Shown here in pieces: positions 32,951-44,729 of a stretch of DNA of 64,000 nt. Below the pieces are notes generated by a model that worked only from the letters and a program-made list of their open reading frames with translations, had not been told where the DNA came from and ran no database searches. Source of the stretch: Isoetes taiwanensis (taxonomy: Eukaryota > Streptophyta > Lycopodiopsida > Isoetales > Isoetaceae); the NCBI GenBank assembly GCA_021234155.1, contig JAJEKV010000064.1:7070001-7134000 (forward strand). The letters run 5' to 3'. The position numbers and the translations under genes were made by a program. Each line of letters starts with the position of its first letter. Position 1 is the stretch's first letter.

Positions 32951-35900
32951 CAAGGAGGATATAGAGATTCAAAGATTGAAAGAAAATCATAAAGAATGCC
33001 CACCCCTAGTGATTGGCATGGGGGGCTTTGGGGGAGTTCAGCGCTATGGGTGAGGGGTTCAATTTTGGTGATTGCCAGAATTCTTTTGGAATGGGAAGGA
33101 GTTGGAAGGTGGGCTATTCGAGCTTTTGATCTTGAGCCTGGGGAAAATTTTAAAGACTCAAAACAAAGCCTGGTACTCAAATCGGTAGAAATCCCAATGT
33201 AAGCATGTATATGTCTATTGCATATCTCGGAGGCTCACACATATAGTCATATCTCAGGGGCTCACACATATAGTGTCGAAACAGAGTTTAGAGTCATGTT
33301 TTAGGGGTTTAGCATTTAGATTTAGAGTCTCCATCACTTCCACTGCTGAAGGATGAAACAAAGAAGCACAGTTATAGCCCAAGGTCAAGTTTTCGAATGG
33401 AAGAGCAAGTACGAGAGAGAAACGACCAAAGCCCAAGCAAAGCTTCGACTCCAAACACTTCGGGAAGCAACATCAAGTAGAAGACCGCTTGTCTAGCACA
33501 ATGTCAAGATGAGAGACAACGCCGGTCATGTCAAGATCATTAGCGCTGCACCATCTACCTTTTGCACGACGACATCTTCGGGACACAACTCTACCTCCTG
33601 TGGCAGCGGCAACACTTGATAGCGTTATGAAACAAGGGTCCTCAACAATGGAAGGAGGAACGATCAGACATCTTCAAAAATCGTGGCCACAACTTCAAGC
33701 CAACATGTGTCATGCGTGTTAGATGGAGATGCTTGTGACATGCGTGTTAGATGGAAATGCGCTTACAAAGGTACCGCAGAGATGAGATATGACTTCAACA
33801 ACTAGGTGATGGCTTCGTCAGGTACTCCTACCAATAATTAGAAGAGAAGAAGCCGAATATATCTCCGACATGTAGGACCTCAACGCCCAAGATAGAAGTA
33901 TTCGACACCTTAAGGACAAGGATAGCAACCAAGGCACCTTCGGCAAAAAGAGAGATCAAGACAATAGCTAGGCTATTCAAGGACAAGAATAGATCTAGGG
34001 CAGAAAATTCGTCAACTCAAGGGTCAAGCTAAGTAGATATAAGGATCCATCACCCATGACAGCATAGCCATCGGGGGAGAAAGTCACGAGGCTTTACTCG
34101 CCAAGGGGACGCACATGCATTGAGGGACAAGGCGACAAACTGGAAGTTGGAGAAGTGCTAGCAATCAACCACTTCCACGAGCTCTCTAAGACGCAGCATG
34201 AGGTTCAAAACTGTGGAACGTGAGAAAGTGCAACTAGAAAGTACCACAAGACCAGAAGGTAGCATAGCACCGTAGAACGTGACAACGTCTAAGCCATCAA
34301 ATCGAGGGGATCCAACAAGTAAGATTGCAACCTCGACGGAGAAGCGACTAGGTAAATCGAGCCAAAGAATCAGAGATTCAACTAGAAACCTCATCAAGCT
34401 ACGGCAACTCGCATGCAACTTGACGAACCCAAGGATCGACGTTCGAAGGGCAACTAATGAAGAGAACAACTCCTCAGGAGTCTAGCCAAAGGAATTGCGC
34501 ACAACTTCAAGAGGCATCGTTCATCTGTTTTTTGATGCTTTGGCATCTAGATATGCTTCTCCATCTCATATTTTTCTTCTTGTCTTATTTTTTCTTGCCT
34601 TCCGTATGAGAACCATCATTCTTGGGAAGACGGTATATCATTGGCCTATTTTTATCAGATTTTCTCCCCTTTTCTATTGTTTCTCTATATATTGTCATTG
34701 TCTTCCAGTTCATTCCTATCGGCCTTCTCTTTGAGCATTCCCTTTCTTCCTTCTTCTTGTTTCTAGTTTCCCTTCCTCCCTACCCTTTCTTATATCTCCA
34801 TGTTTTGCTTCTGCATTTATTTTCTTGACGCATGTCTTTTTGTCTTTTCACTCTAGTTTCTTTTTCATAAGCAGATGATCTTTCCCATACTAGTTTGCAG
34901 TTGTTTATCCTGGCTAGGTGGATGCTCTTCCCCGTCTTATTATTCTTGTTCTTTTGGACGGATGTTCTTCCCTGCTCTAGCTTGCACGAGTTTTTTCTGG
35001 CAGAGCGAATGTTCTTCCCTGTCCATTTCATGATTTTTCTTTATATTCATTTCTAGTTTTCATTTTTGTGCTCTTTTGAATTTACTCTAGGTTTACTTCC
35101 TTTTCATCTCTTTAACAGGTATCTTCCATTGAAAATATGGCTAGCATGCACGTCCTTCTATTGGTTTTTGGCACTTTTTGGAGTTGGCAAAGTTGATGCT
35201 TGGCGTGGTAGTCTGTTGACGCATAGCGATCGTTCGACATATTGCTGCTAGTCTCGGATCTTATCTTCATCAATTATATCACTCTCAACCCATCTTTTAT
35301 CTTCATGGTTTTCCCCAAAAACCTGAAAGGGTTGGGTTTTTAGTCCAGTTGATAAGATTTCGGACTTTGAGTCTATGCGCCTTTATTTCTTCTTAATACA
35401 GCCTTGGTGATTGTCTAGTTCCGAGGCATTAAATTATGTTTGGCTTTAGATTTGTTTTGGTCATTCATTGGTACTACTTTACTATTGTACTTGCCTTGTT
35501 TTGGGACACTCAATAAGGAAAGCCATTTCACTTCGGCCATATGATATTGTTTGTTTGATACATAGAGTCTCCCAAGAATGCGAGAAAACCTCATTTGGTT
35601 GGATGAAGAGAGGGTACTGGAATAAAGTAAGGAGATGAAGAAAGAAATTATTGGGTTTTTCTAATTTCCACAATCGTTGATGTAAAATTATCCAGATCTA
35701 ACGGATGATATTAATTTTAGATAAGAGACATGAGATGGACATCTTGGGCTGAGATTCCACTTGTAGATGCTAGTGCCTGGCATGTAGCAGCAAGCCAATC
35801 AAATGAACGGATTGCAAACTTCTGGAGTTACACTGTGAAATCACTAACATAGGTAGTTTAGATTTGGGGCGATGATGTGGAGCATCGAGGGGAGGCTGGG

Positions 35901-37059
35901 AAAATGCTAAACCGCTGGATAATTATCAGGGACGGATCCCGACAATTTGGTAGGAAGAAATTGCCGGCATCAAAGATCTTGACACACATTCCTTATCTCC
36001 GATGGATTTGCTCTATGATTTTATTTCAGCTAGAAAAATTTGTTGCAGTGGAATCACAAGCTACAAGAAATCAAATTTTTGAAGGCAGGCAGTTCTGGTG
36101 GAACAGAAAATTGCCCTGCGGTGGAATCTCACCCTTAGTTTTAAATTAGATAGAGTCGCATGAAGATGTCAATTGCAGCAGAGTTCTTGCATTGTTCTTC
36201 CTGCTAAGAACTCAGTATTGTCAAGTGTCCTCAGATTTGCACGTGTTCAGATCCAAAATGTTGACATGAATCCATTCGACCAAGTAGCAAGGCAGCTGAA
36301 TAGATCAGTGTCAACATGAATTCCTTCGTATCAAAAAGTTGTATGTGACCCTTTTGTTTTGGGGTCTTGACATCTACTGATAGATGTCAGCGTCTTCATG
36401 TGATCCCACCCTTAGAATTAGAGGAAATGTTGCACCTCCCTTTAGGCAAGCATGCTAAACACTTCCTTTATATTCTACATGTCATTCCCTCCATAACATG
36501 TTGTAGCTAAAGCCCAGCAATGCCAAGCACCATTATTAGGCATTCTGTGGCAAGGTCCTGGACAAAACATATATTGGCCGAAGTGAAGTGGTGTTCTCAT
36601 TGAGCTTTTGTAAAATCTTTGAGTACATACTGACCCCCCTACTAAGGGATAGAAAATATGAAACGCTTGAAAAAATGAACATGCTCCGAAACTAGACAAT
36701 TTATCGAGAGCATGATAAAACTGAAGAATGCTAGATAAAGACGATTGTTCCGCTATTGGAATATGCAAATGTGAGAAAACTGACTACCGCTCCCCATCGA
36801 GATGAGAAACCCTGCTACACTTTCGGGCTTTCGAGGAAACCCCTAATGAAAAATGGTCGCCAATGCTCTCATTAAATGCCACCAGCATACGTCGGCCAAG
36901 AAGTGAGCCATTGCAAACATGATGGCGCTGACAACGGAGAGAACTGCAAAAAAGGACCTGCACTAGAAAGTCTGAAAACGAGAATGACCCGTTAGAAAGT
37001 TAGGAGCTTTAAGCCAGCGCCTGTTCCAAACTTCAGTTTAGAAAAAGAATATAATAGCA
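32951..37059. other. Long non-coding stretch
   Basis: No convincing gene. Small features: TCTC(G/A)G...GGCTCACACATATAG duplicated at 33,225-33,272; a pyrimidine-rich plus strand at 34,500-35,110; 35,310-35,360 (GGTTTTCCCCAAAAACC and following) faintly like a LINE 3' UTR; and 36,538-36,580, a 43-bp match to 37,588-37,630. Confidence 0.4.
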
Positions 37060-37332
37060 CTCGGAGGCTCCAAGGCCACGCCGAGGAAGAAACAACAGCC
37101 AACCAACCAGGAACTGTCCACGGAATGACCATCGCAGAAAAAACATCTGGTTAGTGCTGCCTCGGAGGCTACATTGCCACGCCGAGAGAAAATGAAAAAG
37201 AAGAAAACCTTGGAGGCTACATTGCCACGCCAAGAAAGAACAAAATAATAAGTATGCCTCGGAGGCTACAGTGCCACGCGGAGAGAAAAAGAATAATATA
37301 TCATATCTCGAAGGCTACAGTGCCACGCCGAG
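37060..37332. repeat. Array of five 26-bp hairpins
   Basis: 26-bp units at 37,060-37,085, 37,161-37,186, 37,209-37,234, 37,258-37,283 and 37,307-37,332. Each has outer arms such as CTCGG and CCGAG, an inner GGC/GCC pair and a constant middle (TACA(T/G)T). The third copy has CTTGG with CCAAG, a compensating change. The last four are spaced 48-49 bp apart. Confidence 0.9.
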
Positions 37333-37429
37333 AAAATGAGACTATTTCAGAACCCCACCAAAAGGAAGAAATGATAATAAGAAAAGAAGTCTCAATCCCC
37401 CCAAGTCAGGGTGGGAGGGATGAGGGAAG

Positions 37430-37605
37430 CTAGGAGGAATAGAATAGAGTAGAGAAAGTAGCTCAAGAGAACGCCGATGAGAGAAGAACTGAAAATGAAG
37501 TGCATATATAGGGGATGCGATCCCAAAATAGCAACGTCCCTTGCCAAAGAATGGCGGTTCTATTGCGAATGCTTCGCAATAGAACTGTGGCATTCTGTGG
37601 CAAGG
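37430..37605. repeat. Long direct repeat with full palindrome, copy 1
   Basis: 37,432-37,593 matches 42,863-43,026 almost exactly (it begins GCTAGGAGGAATAGAATAGA; contains GTGCATATATAGGGGATG). Its end forms a palindrome at 37,539-37,605: CCTTGCCA...AGAATGG...GTTCTATTGCGAA, a TGC loop, TTCGCAATAGAAC...GCATTCT...TGGCAAGG. The TATATA motif would suit a promoter. Confidence 0.9.
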
Positions 37606-40600
37606 TCCTGGACAAAACATATATTGGCCGATAGAAGAGGAAGCTACTCCAAACCAACAACTTGAAAACAAAGGACAGTACTAGAAGAGAGCAATGAACC
37701 CAAAGAGCAAACAAACAATGTGACTATGGGATCAATGGCATAAAAAGACAGTGGGCAAACGGGACAAAAGACCTGATGGAGAATGGAAAGGAAGTAAGAG
37801 GAGGTAGTGCTAGGATTACTACGTAATGCTATAGAAATGAGGCAAATTAGAACGACTAGGGCAACCCGTGCAAAAATGGGCCACCGACAAACACCAGTAT
37901 AACGAATTAGATGGCAAATCAAAATAAGAGACAACTAAGAACAACATACTCTACAGCTCGAGGAATTACGGAACCCATGGTGCAAATGGGAAAACGTGGC
38001 CAAAGAACCGAAGGAATACTTGCAATGTATGGAATGTAAGCAGTAATACAAAAATAAATTGAGGTTAACAGAACAAACGAGTAAAGTGAGATAATGGAAT
38101 AAGCACCATGAATTTTGAGAGAGCAAAGGAGACGATCAACTGATCAAAGAAGATTACTAAAGAACGTAGGATAAACAAGACTGAGAGGATAAAAAAGGGG
38201 AAAAACTAAAATGGAATCAATGGGATAGTGGATGTGCTTGAAATATAGGAACACCAAGAAAAGTGCAGATGGGGACTTTTAGGCAACAACCAGTATACCA
38301 GCCCCAGTGTACATGGAAGCCAATTTTTACTGGTGCATACTCACACAATTATTGTGGAGCTTATAAGGAGCAAAATGAGATGGACGAGGCTAGAATACTA
38401 AATGGCAATCGGGCACAACGATTAAAAGAGACTGATGAAGGGGCTAATGCAACCTAAGATGACTGCAACAAACAGAACAAGTGGAGTGGAAAATCCAAAT
38501 GGGAAAAAGACTAAAAGAACACGACGTGACAATGGAAATAATGGAAAATCATCCAAAAAGCAAAAGCAGATGGGAAGTTGGGACTAAAGGAGCAAAATGA
38601 AATGGACAAGGCTAGAATGGCAATCGGGCACAATGATTAAAAGAGACTGGTGAAGGGGCTAATGCAACATGAGATGACTGCAACAAACAGAACAAATGGA
38701 GTGGAAAATCCAAATGCGAAAAGACTAAAAGAACACGACGTGACAATGGAAATAATGGAAAAATCATCCAAAATGCAAAATAAACAATACTAAGAAGTAA
38801 TCAAAACATGAGGAGTAATAAAGTAATATGGAAACACCGGAGCAAAATGAATGAATGAAATATATAGTGCATGGACCTCATAAGGCAACAAAACAAAGAG
38901 CAAGTAAAACTGAAAGAGCGTACGGGCAAACTAGACAAACTGGAAAATTATGAGAAGAACAAATAGACCATGAAGACAAATGGACGAAATAGAGCTAAAC
39001 GGACGAGCATACCTAAAAACAACTAGCGGATATAAGAAACAAAGGAAACCGAAGAAGATGCAGTAAACAAAACAATGGAGATAGTCCAACGAAACAAACA
39101 TAAACGAAAACAACTACCAAGGAGCTGACAAGGCCTGGAACAAAAAAGCACAACAAGCTTAAAACAAAGCATCATAAAGGAGGAAGCAAATGGACCAATA
39201 AGATAAAAGAAGGTTGACACCATTCAAGACAAACAGAATGAGCAAAAAGACTAAACTATATTGAGGAAAAAAGGAAGAATGGAGGAACGAGATATGGAAG
39301 AAATAAAAAACAAAGGGATAATCAGCAACGAAGTAAGATGAACAACAAAACACTAAAGACACTAAGAAAACAAACAAGACATCAATGGATAAAAAGCATA
39401 AAAGTGCTAAAGGTGGAGAAAAAACATCAAAGCACCAATAGGATAAAAGAAAGCAACCGAAATGCAAAAAGAAAAGATGGAATAATAATGCACATGAGAC
39501 TAATGAAATAACTAGATTGCTAAAAAACTAACTAAAAACTAGCTAAATATGAAAAGTTCATAGAAAAATACGGTATTCAAAGTACGAACTGAAAAAGAAT
39601 GGGAGAAAGCAAGACAACTATATACAAAAAGGGCTAGAAGATATTAGAATGCCCACAAAATAACTAGGCACGGGAACCGAGTCACCATTGAAGGGAGAAA
39701 GGGAAAAGACAAGAATACAACAAATAGGACGAAGAAAGAATAGCATATAGAGTTTATCAGAGAGAAGGGTGGAGTAAAACAGAACTAATGAAATAGAGGA
39801 ACTAAATGCAAGAAACGAAGAACCCCGAGCATGACAATTGACCAATGGAATAATTAAGGCCGAAGGAGAAAAAAAGCAAAAACGGAACCACTGAGCAAAA
39901 TGAATGAATAGAATAGCTATAGCGCGGAACTAAGCAAAATTAAAATTGAGAGGGCGAATAGGCAATCTAGCACAACTAGAAAGTATGAAAGAAACAAATA
40001 GACCCAGGGAGACTAATGGACTAAATGGAGAATGGACAAACATGAGTAAAAACAGCTAGTGACAAATCGGAGGGAAAAAGCAACTAGGAGAGAAGAAGCA
40101 GAGAAGACGAAAGCAATAAACAAAACAATGGAACCAGTCCGACCGACTAATATAGAGGGGACAACAACTGTAAAGGAGATGACATGGCATGGAATGATGA
40201 AGCACAACAAACTTAACACACAACCGCATGAAAGAAGGAAGCGAATGGAACACTAGAATGGAGGCTAAGGAACAATCCCAAGGACCAAATGAATGAACAA
40301 AACATAAGGACCAAAAAAGATGCAAATGCTGTATCCCAACAAAAAACTAAGTGTCCCACGTGGTCTAGATGGACCCAAGCATCCGTATCAAGCCAAAAAC
40401 GCGATATCAAAGAATAACCACAACCTGAGAATAACACCCGCAAGGAGACAACTGAAGCACTGGAGACAAAAACGGAAAAATGGGATACGATGAAATGGTA
40501 AAATAAAATGCACATGGTGAGAACCGACCATATTGTTAGACCAAGATTCCTACCATGAACATATGTAACACAATATAATGAGTGCAAAAATGCTCATATC

Positions 40601-41500
40601 ATAGCACCTTGATCAAGCCGTCAACCAAGGAAAACAAACTGCATTATGTAAAAAAGGAGGAGGGATGAGGAAATAGATGCCTAAGGGACTTTCCCCAATT
40701 AGCATAAGCACATGTCAACTGCATATACAAAAATTACATCACAAAGAAGGAAAATATGGAGGAGAACAAGCAAACCAACCATTATGGAATAATCCCGCCC
40801 TAAAACATGCTAATCACTAGCACCCAATATGCCAATCACAACAACCAAAAAATGTCGAAACTGACAAAGTGTTGCAAGTGTTGTACCTAACCATGCAAAT
40901 TAACGTAATCAATTAAGTTGATATAAATATGAAAAGGACCTGAACAATAACACAAAAAAGGCTAAATGGGTACCCAGCGTAAAAGCGGCAAATGACACAA
41001 CAGGACTAAATGGACTAAAAGCGAGTCGAACAATAGCATCAATCGACGAAAATGAGGAACATGGAGCAAATGGGCAAATGGACGGCCAAGGACTAGTAAC
41101 AAAGCAACTGTAGAATGCACTTGAAATAGGCTCAAAGTGAAACAACTATGAAGATAAAATGAATGAGAGTGCAAAAACGGCCAAAAAATATAAGGGGTAA
41201 CTAGTCCTAAAGAATTTAACCCAAAAGGCAACAAGACTGATGATTCTAAAATAGGTTCAAAAGTGGGCTCAATGTATGAAGAGGTTGAAAGTGGCTTGAT
41301 GTATCAAGATGCAATGAAGAGAGTGTGACAATGATGGAGAAGAGAAACAACTTTTGCATTCAATAAAAGGAGTTGAACCATGGTGAAGAGGGCAGCAAAC
41401 GTGGCAAAACCACTAACAACAATACATTTAAGTCATAAGGTGAAGCCCTTAGAAAAATAAAATAAAATAAAATCTTATCTTAAGGGACGTGACAATGCGC
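37606..41500. repeat. Purine-rich plus-strand tract with internal diverged repeats
   Basis: The plus strand is dominated by A and G for nearly 4 kb. Inside, about 200 bp at 38,368-38,565 recurs at 38,590-38,776 (GGGGCTAATGCAAC, GATGACTGCAACAAACAGAA, ACACGACGTGACAATGG), and 38,825-39,185 resembles 39,885-40,225 (GAGCAAAATGAATGAAT, AAACAAAACAATGGA). Long minus-strand open frames here read Phe/Leu/Ser-rich because of composition, and I do not call them genes. Confidence 0.7.
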
Positions 41501-42862
41501 GATGGAGCTCACTGTCAAATGGGATCGTCCAGCCTAGGTTCCACGTATTAGGTCAACGGCCCTACAAGATGTAAATTAGAGGACATTGCATAAATTGTTA
41601 CGTCCCTAACTCGATAGTTGAAAATAGCCTGCAACTGCGAAGGCAAGCAATCAAGTTAATAAGCCAACTAAGCTGCATATAACAAGGATGAGGACAAATC
41701 GCTCAAGGCCCTACAAATCATTTTAATTACATAACAGTAAGGCTAAACTATGTCAAACACTTGCTACCAAAACTATGCATGAAGTCCATATCATGCAGTA
41801 TAAAATAAACTAGCAAAAAACATACTAAATAGGATATTTAGTACGTTGGTAGCTCTTTTGAACCAAACAATTGCATGCTATCATTCCCTTTATAAGGCCA
41901 CAAAGTTGTAACCTAAAGAGTGTGGCTACAAGGCTAGAAGATTGTTCCATATACAAGGGACGTGCTATTGTAAAAAAAAAAAAGAACTCAAGACAATCCA
42001 TACCAAATACAGGGATACCAGAGCCCAGTATCCCCTTGCTCAACCACAATAAACAAGCAAAAAACTCACAACAGAAGCTGCGATGGTCTGGGATCGATTC
42101 CTGCCGACTTGATCTCTGGCCGACTTGATCCCTGCCGACTTGATTTCTGGGATCGAATCTCTGGCAGCTCGAATTCCTGCCGACTCTATGTGCCACGTGG
42201 CGGATTCCCCAAATGCAGTCCTGCAGAGACGAGGAAAAGTGAGCACCGCCATTTGCTAATCCATTCGGTGCTGCAGATCCTCATCGATGGGTTTCTTCAA
42301 TGGCACTCAGACAGGATGTCACAACCAAATCGCTGATTCGTTGTATCAGAAGCCTCAACCAAATCGATCCAAAAAGCCAGGGACTCTCCAGAGAAGCTCC
42401 TGACGGAAGTCTCTGCATCTGCCCGATCTTTGCTGCCATAGCGGCCAGTTGGGTCGATTTTATAAAAGAAATCCAACCAAATGAACCGGAGCTCTGCATC
42501 TGAAAAACTTCTTAAACTAACAAGACAAAAAACTGTTCTAGAAAAAATAAGGAAAGGCAACAGCATATATATGAACCAGATAGATCTTACAGCACTGGAC
42601 CACAGTATACCAAAAACCCAAAGCCAATTTGGGACCAACCATCGATCTGGGTACACTCCTCCTTGGGTCCAGTCAGCAGGCGAATGGTAGACCAGTAGCA
42701 ACACGAGGCATCAGCCAAAAATCTAAAGCCTTGAAACCCCTCTGAACAACTGCTTCGGATCAGATCTAGGTAGAGAATAAAGAGGGGAAAAGCTTGTGAA
42801 ACAAATTCAAAACAAAAGGGGATGAAGGAACAACAAGAATCCAGCAGGAAATTGATAGAAGC
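41501..42862. other. Non-coding, small tandem repeats
   Basis: 42,098-42,185 carries repeats of GCCGACTTGAT(C/T). No gene recognised; open minus-strand frames at 42.3-42.9 kb match nothing I know. Confidence 0.4.
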
Positions 42863-43026
42863 TAGGAGGAATAGAATAGAGTAGAGAAAGTAGCTCAAGA
42901 GAACGCCGATGAGAGAAGAACTGAAAATGAAGTGCATATATAGGGGATGCGATCCCAAAATAGCAACGTCCCTTGCCAAAGAATGGCGGTTCTATTGCGA
43001 ATGCTTCGCAATAGAACCGTGGCATT
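42863..43026. repeat. Long direct repeat with palindrome, copy 2
   Basis: Near-identical to 37,432-37,593. It retains the inner palindrome (CGGTTCTATTGCGAA, TGC, TTCGCAATAGAACCG at 42,987-43,019; 15 perfect pairs) but the repeat ends at GGCATT, so the outer stem is lost. Confidence 0.9.
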
Positions 43027-44328
43027 AAAGGTTAAAGTGACTTTACTGGCTATAAGATGCCCCATATCTCTTCAACATGGGTGGATGATGGGTGTTAGTG
43101 ATATGGTGAGTGTCCACATGGGCAAAGTGACGTAATAGTCCAGGGTTGTACGGGAAGTGTTACAATTCCCAGACCTAAGGGCCAAGTTAGATTGACATCG
43201 AGTGCTACATTAGATTTGTGGAATTTTAGTTTCTGATTCCACCTGAGTGGTAATTATACCCTTCTTCCTCATCTTTAAGAGCCCAAAATCTCTTATGATA
43301 CAATTGCAAGTTCAATTTGCAAGTCTTGGAAAAGAATGCATGATAGTTAATACTTAAGTCGCTATACTTAAGATCCATAGGTGTATTTTGCTATTGAGAT
43401 CTAGTTGTGTAGTAGTTAGAAGAAGAAGAGATTTTAACGTCACGCTACAAGGCAGCGTCCTATCGGACATGTGACACTTTACAACACACCCAGATGGGTC
43501 CTGCCCCCACCACTTTACATTGCTGAAGTGGGTCCTTCCCCCACCAACTTTACATTGCGTAGCCACTTTCACAACGAGGCGTTATAAACTAGCAATATGT
43601 TATCGTATGCCACTTAATTGATAGTATAAAACTTATGTTAGTGACCTGGCCATAACAAGCATCTTAGACTCATTGTTCAAAAAATAGCAATAACTAATAC
43701 TGCCTTGAAATGCCACATTATGCGAAACGCACCATATTTGATGCACTTGAAGGAAAAAAAATAAAGAATGGACTTCCAATTTTTAGCGGATTGGAGTTCT
43801 GATTAGTGCAATGAGAGCTTGGAAGGAGCGCTTTCCATTATTTGTTTTCCCTAATTTGATTGATTGCTCATAAAACTACATTAACACAAGAGGGCTCGAG
43901 CACCCTTAGCACAAATTGGTTCCACCAATGGTGTAACTATGTTCTAGATCTTTCATTTCATAAACTAGGCACATAGATACTCATAAAAAAAACTTAGATT
44001 TTAAGCTTTTCGATGCACCTATTTTTGTTTCAAACTGACATTACAAGAACATGCATATTTCTGCTCCATCAATGGCACCATCATTGACACTTGAAAGAAG
44101 AATTTGTAGGTTGATTATGCTCTGTGATGCTAAAAAAGTTTAGCTTACAACTTGAGAGGTGTCATCAAGATCATTTTGTCAAAAAATTCTGAAATTATAA
44201 TTATGCGAATGATGGAACACAACAACAATCGGGATTTGTTTTAAAATTATGCTGATGTGGGTGGTGGTAGTGTAACTTTTAATGTACCGTAGGCCATTGG
44301 ATCGGGATCTACAAAAATGGATGGGCTA
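43027..44328. other. Non-coding
   Basis: No gene recognised. 43,480-43,560 has a short duplication (GGGTCCT(G/T)CCCCCACCA, ACTTTACATTGC). Confidence 0.4.
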
Positions 44329-44481
44329 GATAACGTCTTGTGTAGAGGCGTTATGGCCCAGGAAAAAATGGCCTCGTGGCCATGTGGCCAGGAAAGTCCG
44401 AGGCCGTATGGACTTTCCTGACCACATGGCCACGAGGCCATTTTTGACTGGCCATAACGCCATTTTTGACAGGACGTTATC
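44329..44481. repeat. Nested fold-back, arms about 50 bp
   Basis: The outer pair is GATAACGTC (44,329-44,337) with GACGTTATC (44,473-44,481). The inner stem runs from GGCGTTATGGCC at 44,347 to GGCCATAACGCC ending at 44,461, through AAAATGGCCTCGTGGCCATG on the left and CATGGCCACGAGGCCATTTT on the right. It closes with CAGGAAAGTCC, a short loop, and GGACTTTCCTG. Pairing is nearly perfect over most of the arm. Confidence 0.9.
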
Positions 44482-44671
44482 AGCCTTAACGTCATTGGCC
44501 GGCGCATTTGGCATTTGGCAGAGTAGCCGCCATAGCCAAGCTTGGCCCAACTTGTCAGCCCATTGTGTATGCACAGATTTCTCCAATAATCCCCATATGG
44601 AGCAAACCCAATTGTTCAACCGAAAAGAAGCTGCTAGGCCAGAGGCCGGTCCGCAAATGCAGAGTGATTTA

Positions 44672-44729
44672 GCAATTCGCAGGCAATTTCTGGCTTAAAA
44701 TTTTAATCCAGAAATTGCCTGCGATTTGC
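44672..44729. repeat. Palindrome with 16-bp perfect arms
   Basis: CGCAGGCAATTTCTGG (44,678-44,693) faces CCAGAAATTGCCTGCG (44,708-44,723) across CTTAAAATTTTAAT, with GCAA/TTGC beyond. The right arm overlaps the first codons of the Tnp2-like homology, so the left arm may be an inverted copy of coding sequence. Confidence 0.9.

Noticed and set aside
35310-35370. Plus-strand LINE 3' UTR
   Set aside because: Similarity to the other LINE ends is limited to a few short blocks; too weak to annotate as an element.
37606-41234. Many Phe/Leu/Ser-rich minus-strand open frames that look like membrane proteins
   Set aside because: They result from the pyrimidine-rich composition and internal duplications; no conserved motif or splice pattern.
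37430-43026. The near-identical 165-bp segments as LTRs of one retrotransposon
   Set aside because: No PBS or PPT at the inner borders, no TG...CA ends and no target duplication found.
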